A stretch of DNA of 64,000 nt from Pseudoips prasinana (GCA_951640165.1 OX621234.1:32058549-32122548); one strand, 5' to 3'. Positions 10,640 to 21,420 are shown, numbered from the stretch's first letter. Notes: generated by a model not told the origin, from the letters alone. Made by a program: numbers and translations.

Positions 10640-12470
10640 TAGGTGAATTGTCGTTTTTCTAAATATTCCTTAATTAAAAAGTAACATTTTTTTATTAAGA
10701 GTTTCTTTAGCTTTTTATTAAATATAGGGTATGAGTTTCATTTTTAATGTCTAATGGTAATTTATTAAGTATTTTTACTGCCATGTAGGCTTTCGTTGAG
10801 CATTTCAGTCCGAGATGGCGGGATGTATAATCCTTTTTGTGTCACGTATTTAAGGTGTATGTTTCTTTAACTTTAGTAAGTGTTTGTACTAGTTTTGTAT
10901 AAAGAAATGTCATAGATGTATATTGAAGGCAGAGTCAAGAGCTCGTATTCGGTATAAGTAGGCTTACAGGTTTTAGTGTTGGCTATGTGGGCTATAATTC
11001 TGACACATTTGTTTTTTGTATGGTAAACAACTGATTTGCTTTTGCTCTATCTCCCTACAGCATTATACCATATTTTAGCCACGAATATGAATATGCATTG
11101 TAGACAGACAGAGAGGTGCTTGTGTTAGAGCATTGATTAATTTGGAAGTTCTTGATAGTTTTGTTAAAAGAATCCTGATAGTTTCGATTTTATTTGTCCT
11201 ATATGTGATTTCCAAGTTACATGTGTATCTATATGAATTTCAAGTAAGTTAAATGTTTCCACGGTTTCTAAATATGTTTTTGGTATATAATATTTGTATT
11301 TAAGAGTGGTTTCTTGTGGGATCTGAATTGTATGATTTTTATTTTACCGTAATTTATTTCTAATTTATGGTCTTGTAACCAAGTTGTTGCACAATCCAAT
11401 GTTTCATGTATTGGTTGGACAGGATCATAATTATCCTCACATCTTATAAGAATTGAGATATCATCCGCGAAGAGATCCGGAACAGTAATTCGCTATTTAG
11501 TATTTTTGGAAGGTTATGTACGTTAGAAACAGTATGCAACTAGTTTTATGAGAGACTGGTGCCCGAGTTAGGTTTGGGAGAACCTGTATTACAGGTCACC
11601 AGCGCCCCACTCCGCAGATTGATTTAAAGATTGCTTTCTTTGTAATTATAATTGCTTGAAACTCATAATTCTAAATCTATAACAGTAGAGATATAAATAG
11701 ATAACAGTAATAATAATATTAAGATTAGATATTGTGTAAAAAAAAGAGCTTGTGTTTATGAATTCTGAATAGTCTGCAATAGGTATGTATGTAATGGGAC
11801 TTAGGTTTAGGAAATAATAAAAAAACAATACTGGTATTAAACAATAAAGTGTCAAAGTAAAAGACAATGACATGATGTTAGAGCCCTGTGATAAAGATAA
11901 AAATAGATTAAACCTTATACGCTTTCGTCATGTCCAGTAATAGTTCTATAACATTTTGTCTGTCATTCACATATTGTAAGGATGTTTGAACGTATATGAT
12001 TTTGACTTTCAAAAACTGTTTTGATTATCGTCCAGTATTCCAATTATTTCCAAGAAACTGGTTTAATCGGTTGCACATTGCCTTTTCAAATACTTTCGAG
12101 AAGGTAGGTAAAAGGGTTATGGCCTGTAGTTGTTAGGCGTATGTGTGTCCCCTTTTTATGGATCGGTTTAACAAGTGATAATTTAAGTGCATCGGGAAAT
12201 TTTCCTTGAATATTTTAAATCACCTGTCATAAATAATAAATGCTTACATTGAATTTGATAGTGATTGTAGACCTTCGCGCAAAACCAATGCCGAGCTACT
12301 TAATTTGGGTAAAAGTTTTAATAAGTTCCAGTAGTTAAGGGTTTTGGACAATCAGCTGTTTTGCCGCTGCATAAAAGACATGTATTAGCTAAGATTGATG
12401 AAATTGAATCTGATATGAGCTCAAAATCATAATAATCCAGAAATATGGTTCTGATTAGTTCTACCTAAAA
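10640..12470 (-). pseudogene. Decayed Jockey/CR1-like LINE reverse transcriptase
   Basis: Reading the minus strand across several frames gives, in order: a block like 'GKFPDALKLSLVKPIHKKG' with 'FEKAMCNRLNQFL' and 'QYVNDRQNVIELLLDMTKAY' (about 12215 down to 11920); the RT active site FADDISIL (about 11475); 'CATTWLQDHKLEINYGK'; and a C-terminal part with 'SRTEMLNESLHGS' and 'KKLLIKKCYFLIKEYLEKR' (to about 10640). These are the ordered blocks of Jockey/CR1-type non-LTR reverse transcriptases. Many stops and frameshifts break it. It lies wholly inside the LTR element, antisense to it, and is much more decayed than the flanking LTRs. Confidence 0.7.
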
Positions 12471-12479
12471 GTATTTTAT

Positions 12480-13540
12480 TTGCTGTTTTATTGATAATTT
12501 TAATGTGGTCACGTATCAATCAATCATTTATTTTCTGAACAAAGTTACAGATATATGGATGTTATATTAAAGTAATAGTATTCTATGTTCTATCTAAATG
12601 CATAAAAATGTTCATCTTGATTGCTACATAATAAAATAAGATTTACATTGAAATATTAATTACATTCAATTATAGCAGTGCTATCGTGAGTAAATCGTGA
12701 CATTGACCTGTTTATAGCTTGAGTCAACTCATTGGTGTATATTATAAATAATAGGGAACCCAAGAACTACCCATCATACTTAACCAATCTATTGAGAGAA
12801 TTAATTTTGTTTTCAAGTTTTGTTTTTCTTTTGCCTAAATGTTTAATGTCGGTGCATTTAACTAAATATAAAAAAAAGGATTCGATATATCCTAGGTTAG
12901 GTCCTCATACCGCGCATGAATTTAATTTTTCTAATAATATTTATGGTCCACGCAGTCAAATACTTCAATGACACAAGAAAAAAATGGCTCAATCTGGTAT
13001 CTTATTCTCAATTCTTGATACATTAATATTTAAGAAATCGTAAATCGCCCTGTTCAACCTTTTAGTTCTGCAACAAACATATTCCTTTTTTTTTCGAAGT
13101 AAGAATAAATTTGGGCGTATATATCACATTAAAATATGCAGTAGCAATGGAGTTCGATGGTACATTGGAAATAATGCATCGATGGAGTATTGTTACATTA
13201 GAGCCACACCAAGCACTTGGCAGACATTTAAATAATGTGCACCAAGTGCAACTGGCACATTGAAGTCGACTGTGTAGTACGGTATGTGCACATTCATACG
13301 CTAGTCTAGTTCCAATAATCTGGTAGCAGTAAAACTGCAGGATGCTTGATGATTGTAGAGAATACCGACAAGAGAGCTCTAGGCTTATAGAATTCTACAT
13401 AAGGTTTTTCTATTTTTAAAGAGGGGCTTTATTAGTTTGTCTAGGTAAATATCTAAAGCTAATCCAATGTTCAGGATATGGCTTAGAAGGTCTATTTTTG
13501 TCGATACATCGTCATTGTTATAGTGGTAGTTTTTTTTTTT
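12480..13540. other. Interior of LTR element, unassigned
   Basis: AT-rich sequence without recognisable coding blocks. The start (aatcaatcatttattttctg near 12515) looks like the tail of another retroelement. A 79-codon open frame on the plus strand (12732-12971) has no recognisable motif and is probably chance. Confidence 0.4.
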
Positions 13541-13542
13541 TT

Positions 13543-13980
13543 TTCACTTTGTTTTTCTTTTGTAATAATGTATTTTATTGACATACCTATATTGACAAAA
13601 TGTATTTTATGGTTGTATTCAAAACTTTTATATGTTATTATTTTTATTTTATTTGAATGTTATGATTTGCTGATGTTTTTTTGAAAGGTATATGTAACTT
13701 ATGTTTATGTATTGTGTGTGCCAGGAGGCAATACAGGGTCGGATGGCTGAATGTTATGATTTCCAAATAATTGGTAACATTTTTATTTTCACTTTGTTTT
13801 TGTTTTGAAATAATGTGTTATTGACAAAATGTATTTTATGGTTGTATTCAAAACTTTTATATGTTATTATTTTTATTTTATTTGAATGTTATGATTTGCT
13901 GATGTTTTTTTGAAAGGTATATGTTACTTATGTTTATGTATTGTGTGTGCCAGAATGCAACACAGGGTCGGATGGCCGAA
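13543..13980 (+). repeat. Duplicated 3' segment with an LTR tip between copies
   Basis: About 200 bp (ttttcactttgtttt ... cagggtcggatggc-gaa) occurs twice, at 13543-13751 and 13785-13980. Between the copies, 13752-13784 is the first 33 bp of the LTR. The second copy has lost 17 bp. The second copy runs directly into the full 3' LTR. Confidence 0.8.
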
Positions 13981-14338
13981 TGTTATGATTTCCAAATAAT
14001 TGGTAACATTTTTGGTGATTTGTTTACTTAAAAAGGTATGATTTTGCTTTGTATTTAATTTAATATTTATTAAAAGGATATAATCTGCCTAAAAGAGGTG
14101 AATGAGCGGAATGGCCGATGCATTCAGTTCATTCCCGTTCATGACATTCAAAATGGTCGCTAGTTCGGTCGGCAGTTCTTAGCGAGCGCTCGAACCGAAG
14201 GTTGTTAACAAGTGTTGTATATTGTTTGTATCTACAGAAGTGATTTAATTTAGTTAACGTTTGCTAAGTGTTGTAATGGTGCAATCCTGATGAGTTGAAT
14301 AAACATATATGGTTGCTGAATAACGTGTTTTCTTATCA
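13981..14338 (+). repeat. 3' long terminal repeat
   Basis: 358 bp, matches the 5' LTR with one visible difference. It contains AATAAA (14298) in plus orientation. Confidence 0.85.
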
Positions 14339-14645
14339 TATCCAGAAAGTACTTGTGTAGTTAATTTCCTACCGGTGTATCCAAGGCTTATAAATAATTT
14401 TTTATAATATCTGTCAACCTTTATAATCCTTTTAATCTGATGTTGTTTTTGTACATTGCTATTTAAACAATGTTTGTGCTAAATATTGTATTATATTTTA
14501 TAAATATTCAGAGTAAATCTTGCTAAAACTTTGGTGAATTAAAAGTTGGCGACTTTGCTAATAGCTTATTTTTATACCCCTATTTTAAATGGAGAAGGAT
14601 TTATAGTGTAATATCTATTTTATAACCTTTAATAAGTGCCTTTGT

Positions 14646-15120
14646 TTGCCTAATTGGTCTAGTGGGACCGTATTTAACCGCAGATTGTCCCTGAATACAA
14701 ACCTCGGTGTAGCTCGTAAAACTGATGGCCGGTGGGGCAGAGAAGTTCTCGAGTGGCGACCCCGAATCGGAAATCGCAGCGTGGGCAGGTCTCCTACAAG
14801 GTGGACCAAAGATATTGCAGGCCGCACGAAACCAGCCCTTGTTGAGGTCCTTGGGGAAACCTTTGTCCGGCCTTGGATGACTTTCGGCTGATATGATGTT
14901 GATGATGATAGAATTCGGGCCATACCAAAAGTGGTATTAGGGTTTTCTGACAAAAAATACTGTCATACTCTCGTCTTTCCCGGATCATATAAAACTGTCT
15001 ATATTGCAACTGATCTTATGCTCGTTGTGTCGGAAAACCCCGCATCAGACTATGGGAGTAAGAGTATAGCGAGTCCACCTGTGCTTGAGCACTCACTAGT
15101 GCACTAGAATACGTCTTGCG
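14646..15120 (+). mobile_element. tRNA-headed SINE (family C) split by an RTE fragment
   Basis: The head resembles that of the copy at 27745 ('cctaattggtctagtgg ... aaccgcaga'). The body resumes after the insert at about 14908 ('tcgggccataccaaaagtgg') and ends with 'gcgagtccacctgtgcttga ... gtgcactagaatacgtcttg', matching the tail of the 27745 and 38705 copies. The middle is a 3' piece of an RTE LINE (14704-14900). Confidence 0.55.
14704..14889 (+). pseudogene. RTE-like LINE C-terminal coding fragment
   Basis: The frame ends '..DGRWGREVLEWRPRIGNR', 'VGRSPTRWTKDI', 'VEVLGETFVRPWMTFG' and a stop, followed by 'tgatatgatgttgatgatga'. This is the characteristic C terminus of RTE-clade reverse transcriptases (RPR.G.R.vGRPptRWtDDi ... 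w.sLGEafvqqWtsfG) with its repeat tail. A few residues between the two blocks are missing. It is a 5'-truncated insertion. Confidence 0.7.
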
Positions 15121-15222
15121 TTGTTTGTTTGTTCTCTGTTTACTATAACCACCTAGCTATATAGTAATCGCTCCGCCATACTAATTATTTTAAATTTGAA
15201 ATCCTATATAAATATATTTGAA

Positions 15223-15290
15223 ATTGAAATTGTCGATAATGGAAGAGTTGAACCTATTGGTTCAACTCTTCCATTATCGACAATTTCAAT
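15223..15290. repeat. Perfect 68-bp hairpin
   Basis: Two 32-bp arms, exactly complementary, with a 4-base loop (tatt). The left arm starts attgaaattgtcgataatgg. It is flanked on the left by a second partial copy of its outer bases (atttgaaattg). Confidence 0.8.
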
Positions 15291-15401
15291 ATATTTCCTG
15301 CAGTTAAATACATTTTGATAAAATATTTTAGAGGAGAACCATGATGACATGCAGACAACTTACTATCGGTTACCTGGAAGATTTATGTAGGTGTATATAT
15401 G

Positions 15402-15541
15402 TACAGACGCCAGCACATTAAAATTACCCCAATCTATCAAATTGCCCCAATTGAAGGTGAACCTAATGCTTTTGTGATAAAGTTGAAAATCTATTAAATA
15501 AGTTTGACAAATTGGGGTAGCTGGATATGCTAGCGTGTGTA
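15402..15541. mobile_element. MITE (TACAGACGCC family), copy 1
   Basis: 140 bp with terminal inverted repeats of about 40 bp (tacagacgccagcac ... accccaat-tgtcaaatt) and a TA at each end, consistent with TA target use. Sister copies are at 22558-25034 (interrupted) and 30505-30642. Confidence 0.8.
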
Positions 15542-15569
15542 CAACCGTATTAAACATATCTATATTTAA

Positions 15570-17340
15570 TTTCATGTTATTATTTTGGTGAACAATAAAG
15601 AACATGGGCTTAAATAAAAAGAAAAAAAATTATACCAATTATATTACTAGTTATATTATAACAATTTATTCTGGCCGTTCAGTGCGTAAAGTCATATAAG
15701 AAAATAGTAGATTGACTATCAGGGATATTATATACAATGTTAGTTTGCTGTTAGTGGAGCCAAAAATTCAACTGCCAAATTCCCGATTTTTAGAAGATAA
15801 TTTAAGCTGTTTCCGCAGGACTTTCCCTAGGCCTGAGTTCATTACTAGATTCCAGAGTCAAAACAACAATTTAAACAATGGAAAATATGAAAGGAACCGA
15901 CCCCAAGAAAGATGAATTTAAGAAAAGCACATTATTAATTTAAATAAGGTGTAGCTTCCAAAATTAATGAAAGCTATGAGTATATTAAAATAATAAAATG
16001 TTAGCAACTGAACTTTAAATGAAAGAAACTAACATTTATTCCAGCACCCCTTGGATATGAGTCCCCTTCTAAAATGATGAATAATTAACAATAGTAATAA
16101 TGGCATTGCAAATAAAGCAAGCCTTTAATAATGCTGTGCATATTTCACCGACTAATTTGGCCGTGTTGATCCAATTATGAATATTGCCCTGTTGGCTAAC
16201 GTTCCTCCCCTCATGTTTATGTTCACCCTAGCTTATAAAAATCTAACACATACATGTATCAACTTATAGACTTCGATAACAAACAATATCGACTATTGGT
16301 TCTGAATGTATGAATCAATATTTTGCAATGTTTCTGACCGAACTCATCAAAATTTACGCTCAATATTTACAAAGAAAAATACTAAAACAATTTATTTCAT
16401 CCCCACAAATTATATTTGTATGGATACGTTTGACAAGAGATTAGGTAAGATTAGCAAATGTCGTGAGTCAACTACTGGCGTGAAAAGGGATTGATAAATT
16501 TGTATAGAACAACGTATTTTCTTGGTCTGATCAACTTCAAACTTGGCATTTATATTCATTAAAAGATTTAATTAAACACGTGCTTCATATTTTTTTTTAT
16601 AATCCTCCCCGAAAATGATAATATAAATTTTGATCTATCAATCCGTAATCAAACAGACAACCAGTAATCTTCCTCTTTTATAAATATGACGACCAGGTCG
16701 CGGGCAGAAGCTAGTGATTTATATATGTATGTGGAATCGTTAATTATCTTTTTTCAATGCTAGAATGTTGTTTATTGTATCCTAATGTTTAATTCAGGTG
16801 TATAAAAAGCAACTAACCTCCTCCAGAAGAAACTATGCAATAACTGAGCCCACTAAATAAGTATGCACATAGTCTTTGTATGAAATACAATAATTTAAAT
16901 ATAGACTAGAAAAATTAAATATGCATGAGTTTGCCTAGTATAGTCTGAAAATAGTCAATAAATTTATATCCATCCGTTATAATTTCTGCTTTTGTCACTT
17001 TTTATTGGAAAATAAAAATACATAAATGCCACCCTCATACAACATATCTTATGGATTGTAGTTTCAAAAATCTTATTATATATATATATATTATTATATT
17101 TATATATATTAAGGAATATTTGTGCAAAATTTCATGGTTTTAAACTCTACGGTTTCCGCTGTGCGTTGCTCGATCAGTCAGTCAGTTTTTGCTTTTGATT
17201 TTAATGGAATAAATCAATATAAATCTGAAATAGCCCACAATTAATTAATTTAATCAGATAATTCTGATTATTTAGTACGTATACATATTTGTATTATTTA
17301 TTGTTTTCTGTTTATGTTGTATGAATAACTAATTTTTTTA
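15570..17340. other. Gene-free intergenic DNA
   Basis: AT-rich DNA with several short open frames but no recognisable protein. A TA-rich stretch lies at 17070-17112. Near 16660-16715 is a weak copy of the Lepidoptera '..gcgggcagaagctagt' repeat end. Confidence 0.5.
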
Positions 17341-17344
17341 TTGA

Positions 17345-17467
17345 ACACACGGCTACATATCAAGCTATACATTTCCAATATAAGCTGACCTGTCATTGTA
17401 TGGAAATCCTATACAACGTGAGATCAGCTTATACTGTAAATGTATAGCTTGATATGTAGCCGTGTGT
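17345..17467. repeat. 123-bp palindromic element
   Basis: Arms of about 45 bp (acacacggctacatatcaag onward), nearly perfect. An inner stem (ttgtatgg/cctatacaa) makes almost the whole element one hairpin. It is probably a foldback MITE. Confidence 0.7.
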
Positions 17468-17507
17468 ACTATGATTGAAGCTAATTTCAAGCCGTCAATC
17501 ATAGTAC
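17466..17507. repeat. Second hairpin abutting the 123-bp palindrome
   Basis: Perfect 13-bp arms (gtactatgattga and complement) around a 16-base loop. It shares the last bases of the preceding palindrome, so the two may be parts of one element. Confidence 0.6.
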
Positions 17508-17534
17508 AATAAGATATTTAGATATTCATGTAAG

Positions 17535-17720
17535 CTCATTTCATCCCGTGGGAGACGTAGAAGTTATCCCGAGGGTATTACAAAACGGGCACCAGCGTCA
17601 GATACGCTGATGCCCGTTTTGAATAATGACGATCATACTGTAAACGCCAACCTGTCTGCCAATCGTGCAGATTAAGGCATATCCTCCCATTGTGGGAGGC
17701 TTTTGTCGAGCAAACAACGA
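17535..17720 (+). mobile_element. Family D element, diverged copy
   Basis: Starts 'tcatcccgtgggagacgtag' and contains 'cgatcatactgtaaacgcca' and 'tcctcccattgtgggaggct', matching the 5999 and 18355 copies. A 41-bp palindrome (17581-17621, caaaacgggc...gcccgttttg) sits where the other copies have 'ctaccagaggag', so this copy carries an inserted or rearranged hairpin. Confidence 0.55.
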
Positions 17721-18354
17721 TGTGCTGGCTGAAATGATAATACTACTGAATACCGGACAGCAAAACTTAGTATGTTAGTAAGAGATTTTGAAATTTAAGC
17801 ATTTCTAAAAAATAAATCGTTCCATTATTCTTATAATATTCACATAAGTATCTATCAACTGTAATTATTACAGACTAGCTATTCCCTGCGCGTTTTTACG
17901 CCATTAACTATAATAATAGTGGCGCCATCTGTTGAAGATTAGTCAAAACATTTCAGAAACTTTCGTGGGCTAACGAACAACACTTTGCTGAAGATCATTA
18001 CATTGTCAAATGCATAGTTTACGATTCTATAAAGAACATACAGACAAACATTAATTTTTATATTTACATATTTAGACATTATAAGGGACTTCTATATTTA
18101 AACATGTTTGATCAAGACGAAACCGTACGCGATATCATTGTTTAATCACTTTTATCAATTCACAATTGTAAATCTTATGAAGTCCTTTTTTTATCTTATT
18201 AACCATCAGATGACCTACTTGCTCGGTGGCCTTGATTTATTCTATGAAAATAATACCGATATTTTTGTGAAAATATAAAAATTAATGAAATTATTATTTA
18301 TTAATTAAAATTATTATTTTATTAATTTGCTGTGTGATGACAGCGGCGAATATC

Positions 18355-18580
18355 TGAATATCACTGCCATGACTCCATCGCATCCCGTGGGGGGCGTAGA
18401 AGTCGACCCGAAGCAATATCTACCAGAGGAGGAGGCAGTAGCTTCCTTCTGGGTACTATGACCATCTTACTGAGATCGATAACCCGTCCGCCAAGGGAGG
18501 TGGTTATGGTATATCCCCCAAGATGACACTTGAGGGAGGTTTTTGACCAGCAGTGGACTACTTACAGCTATTTATGATGA
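18355..18580 (+). mobile_element. Family D element
   Basis: Runs from 'catcgcatcccgtggggggc' through 'cagtagcttccttctgggta' to 'ccagcagtggactacttaca' and 'tatgatgat'. It is the full-length counterpart, in the other orientation, of the copy at 5999-6237. Confidence 0.65.
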
Positions 18581-18589
18581 TAATTTATT

Positions 18590-19190
18590 TACTTAGGTTT
18601 AAGATTTTTAGTTATGTTAAAACATAAATAATATTTAACACATAGGTTAGTTCAGATTACTAATACATTTATTTGTTACTGGATTCCACCAGCGGCTTCG
18701 CCCACGTTAATTATTCAACCATCTAAAAGTTATTTTTCCATCCGTTGGGAACTGTATTTTTCTTTATTACTCCCGAATGTACTGTTAGCAAAATTAGCAC
18801 AGCTGTTTTAGGGATGAGCCGCAACAAGCAATAAAATAGACAAAGAAACATTTTATACATGCTTTTTTTTGTATTTATTGTTAGGATTCCCGTACATACT
18901 TCCATAGAAGTTTAGAAAAAAGCTGTTATTTTGATATTACAAACAGACATATTAAGTTTTCATTTCATCATTTATTTTATTGTCACGACGTTGGATGAAT
19001 AGTTATTCCGGAATACTGTGTCAGTGCCGTTGCGCTCCAATTGAGGGCGTCAATTTTTGGTTCGCTCACAGTTTTTTTTATTTCCCTAAAATAAGCGTAG
19101 CTTCACACTGCACTCACTGAATCCACAATTTTTACTGACTGAACACAGTGCGCTATTGCATTTCACATAGGGCAGTTGTTTGTCTACTTC
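18590..19190. other. Gene-free intergenic DNA
   Basis: No supported coding. A fragment of the Lepidoptera 'gcttcgcccacgttaat' repeat lies near 18692. Confidence 0.4.
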
Positions 19191-19194
19191 CGGG

Positions 19195-19285
19195 TGAAAT
19201 AAATAAAAAAAAAAAGGTTTTTTATTCACGTAGGCTTTATAAAACCCCTTGTAAATAGTCGGATCACGTTTGGAGTAATAAAGTT
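19195..19285 (+). repeat. Dispersed repeat E (attcacgtag...cttgtaaatagtc)
   Basis: An A-rich lead-in, then 'ttttattcacgtaggcttta' and 'cccttgtaaatagtcggatc'. The same unit is at 38398-38470 and 57545-57625 (plus), and 46190-46262 (minus). It is probably the 3' end of a retroelement family. Confidence 0.65.
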
Positions 19286-19399
19286 TACAACACATAACTA
19301 TATCTAGATATTCTGATCTACGGTTCGTATGAAATAACTAGTTGAGTCCCATGGTTTTACGCGCATTATACTTTATAAATTACAGCCTATGTGGTTTTT

Positions 19400-19535
19400 G
19401 AATCATCATCTTCATTATCATATCAGCCGAAAGACGTCCACTGTTTAACAAAGGCCTCCCCCAAAAATCTCCACAATTGCCGGTCTTGCGCTATCCGCAT
19501 CCAGCGATTTCCAGTGACCCGCACAAGGTATTCGA
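19400..19535 (-). mobile_element. RTE-like LINE 3' end
   Basis: The minus strand reads 'WRFLGEAFVKQWTSFG', a stop, then a tail of ATG/ATC repeats. This is the conserved C terminus of RTE reverse transcriptases. The insertion is heavily 5'-truncated. Confidence 0.65.
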
Positions 19536-19806
19536 ACACATATAGTAAGCTATATTACTAAAAATTTATATCATAATCCGTTCGGTAGTCTTTGTGTGAA
19601 AGAGTAACAAATATCCACATCTATACTCACAAACTTTCGTATGTGTAATATTAGAAAGATATAAAAATAACATTTACTTTATTACAGTAATAATTTATTT
19701 ACTTAGCTAACTTATGGTAGTAATTTTCAAAAACATTTTATTTGTATAAATCAATAGCTTTAGATATCATCTACTACATCTTGACTGAATGTTTCTGTCT
19801 GTATTA

Positions 19807-19990
19807 AGTTGGTAGATGCTAGCCTTTCACGTGGCAGGTCGTGGGTTCGATTCCCACCCAGGACAGAATTATATTTGTATGCATGAACATGTTTGTTTGT
19901 CCTGAGTCTGAGTGTTATAAATATTTTTGGCCCTGCCCGTTTGTCCCGCGTAATACTTCGGGTTAAATAAAAATTATGATGATGGATCAT
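19807..19990 (+). mobile_element. tRNA-headed SINE (family A), variant 3' end
   Basis: Box B-like ggttcgattcc at 19844, followed by 'cccacccaggacag' and 'catgttt-gtttgtcctgag'. Instead of the usual tail it ends 'ggccctgcccgtttgtcccg cgtaatac ... tgatgatgg'. Pieces of that tail recur near 8796-8830 in reverse. Confidence 0.65.
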
Positions 19991-20130
19991 AGCCTCTTTA
20001 TAATATAAGTAAAGATTCACCAATGATGTAATATATAGGGAAATTAAATCGAAATGGAGTGAATAACATTTACAAAAACCACGAGAATTGATCAGTTATC
20101 GAGCGGGATGCAAAATGATTAAATTACTAA

Positions 20131-20862
20131 GGGTCAGTTTCACAATGTCCAGATAAAGTCCCGAATAAGCTACCTACTTGCAACGTATCTATCGAACAAA
20201 GACATCGTTTGCGTTTTATAATCCATAAATAGTACTGGAAAATAAACTGCAAAGTAAACTATTGGCCAGATCAAGATTCAGATGGCAAAGTTAACTGGTG
20301 GATAAGATATCTGACAGATGTCATTCGGTGGTGTTTATTGTTAGAATAAAATGGTAAAATTTGATACTATTGAAGACGAAATTGATGAATTATTTGATCG
20401 TGAACCGCGCATAAATCCGACACCGCTAAGAAAAACACCACCGAAACACCGCAACAAACATTTGTTGACATTAACATTTGACGTCTATTTATTTGACTTT
20501 CGTACGTTTAATTTCACGCAAAAAAAATCAATTTATGTATGTATTTTTATTTGATAAAATAATAGTTAGAAGATAAATTTGAAAATATTTATGCAAACCT
20601 GAAAATCCTAACCATAAAAAATTAGTAAAAAGATATTTTTAGGTGTGAGAAATGTATTTATAGGTTGTCTGTTTCGTAAGACGGAATGACAAAATGCGAC
20701 GTTGCCAAACCTACCTATTAGTAACTGCCGCATAGCTATCTGGCAAATATTTATCGGGAAGGTGGTGGTCAAAATGTGTTTTATCCAGAACTTATATCTG
20801 TCTGTTTATTTATTAGTTAGTTAGCTATCCGAGACTTTATTCGTACATTGTGAAACAGGCCC
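20131..20862 (+). mobile_element. PIF/Harbinger-like DNA transposon, internally deleted
   Basis: Terminal inverted repeats (gggtcagtttcacaatgt at the left; complement of the right end gggcctgtttcacaatgt) continue through '..ataaagtc-cg'. They are flanked by a 3-bp direct repeat TAA (20128-20130 and 20863-20865). TWA target sites with GGGxCxGTTTCACAA ends are characteristic of insect PIF/Harbinger elements. At 732 bp it is far too short for an autonomous element. It keeps one short open frame (20351-20554). Confidence 0.75.
20351..20554 (+). pseudogene. Residual N-terminal frame in the Harbinger-like element
   Basis: A 67-codon frame beginning MVKFDTIEDEIDELF, acidic and then Pro/Arg-rich. 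Given its position inside the inverted repeats, it is probably the start of the transposase or the companion Myb-like protein. No catalytic motif is present, and the identification is inference from context only. Confidence 0.35.
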
Positions 20863-20934
20863 TAAGAGAACTAACATTGTGACACGAGAATTTTATATAT
20901 TAAAAGATGTATTTACAAAGGCAAAGTAGTATAT

Positions 20935-21035
20935 GTAATATATCAGTTATCTAGTTTCCATTGTACTAGCTCTGCTTTGTTTGGGTTCCGCTGACCATCT
21001 GTAAATAATGTCCCAGCATTTATTGTTAATCTTTC
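20935..21035 (+). mobile_element. SINE family A, 3' part only
   Basis: Matches the SINE tail: 'tatatcagttatctagtttc', 'ctctgctttgtttgggt', 'ctgtaaataatgtcccag'. The tRNA-like head is missing. Confidence 0.65.
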
Positions 21036-21249
21036 ACCCAGACTTACTACTGAGTCCTTCTCAAAATAGGTTGTACCAGGAAAATGTTGATGTATGTGGA
21101 GATTACCATGGACTCTTTTTTCTTGATAGTCCTTTAACCCTTAATCGGACAATGGTATAATAGTTGCGACCTCAATTTAATCTCTATTGCGTTGTAATAA
21201 GAGCCAAAACCAATAAATTATTAACGTACGTTATGACCGCTTATGGGTT

Positions 21250-21420
21250 ACATCATACATTATCAGCCTAATATTGTCCACTGCTGGACATAGTATTCAA
21301 AGGTGTTTATAACGCTGCCATATGGAGCCGTTTGCCTTAGTCGACTTTTACGACATCCACGGGATGGTAAAAGGTGGCCCTATTATTCGCTCTGGGCCGG
21401 ATACCACACGGCTAGCTTAA
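21250..21420 (-). mobile_element. RTE-related 3' end fragment
   Basis: 'catcatacattatcagccta' and 'tgtccactgctggacatag' mark an RTE tail. The following 'cacgggatggtaaaaggtgg' and 'ttattcgctctgggccg' also occur at 50795-50835, so this is a second dispersed family with the same tail. Confidence 0.5.

Larger units (their letters stand above)
7449..14338 (+). mobile_element. LTR retrotransposon, non-coding, with nested LINE
   Basis: The element is bounded by 358-bp direct repeats (7449-7806 and 13981-14338) that start TG and end CA. They differ at one position that I can see (t/g near 7745/14277). An AATAAA inside the LTR at 14298 supports plus orientation. The 6.2-kb interior has no intact gag or pol frame. 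It holds a 3 x 134-bp array (8012-8413), a 93-bp array (8904-9300), one open stretch near 9635-9751 whose 'TDDEAGAPPDTPRRSQKS' loosely recalls the linker before reverse transcriptase in Copia elements, a decayed LINE in antisense (10640-12470), and a duplicated 3' segment (13543-13980). Flanking 4-mers (tatt before, tatc after) differ by one base, so a target duplication is not proven. This is probably a large non-autonomous element moved in trans. Confidence 0.75.

Noticed and set aside
12732..12971. 79-codon plus-strand frame in the LTR element
   Set aside because: No motif; AT-driven composition; lies beside decayed LINE sequence.
7449..14338. An intact retroviral or Copia-type gag-pol
   Set aside because: No catalytic protease, integrase or RT frame of LTR type was found; the only RT blocks belong to the antisense LINE. 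The Copia-like linker near 9690 is too short to classify the element.
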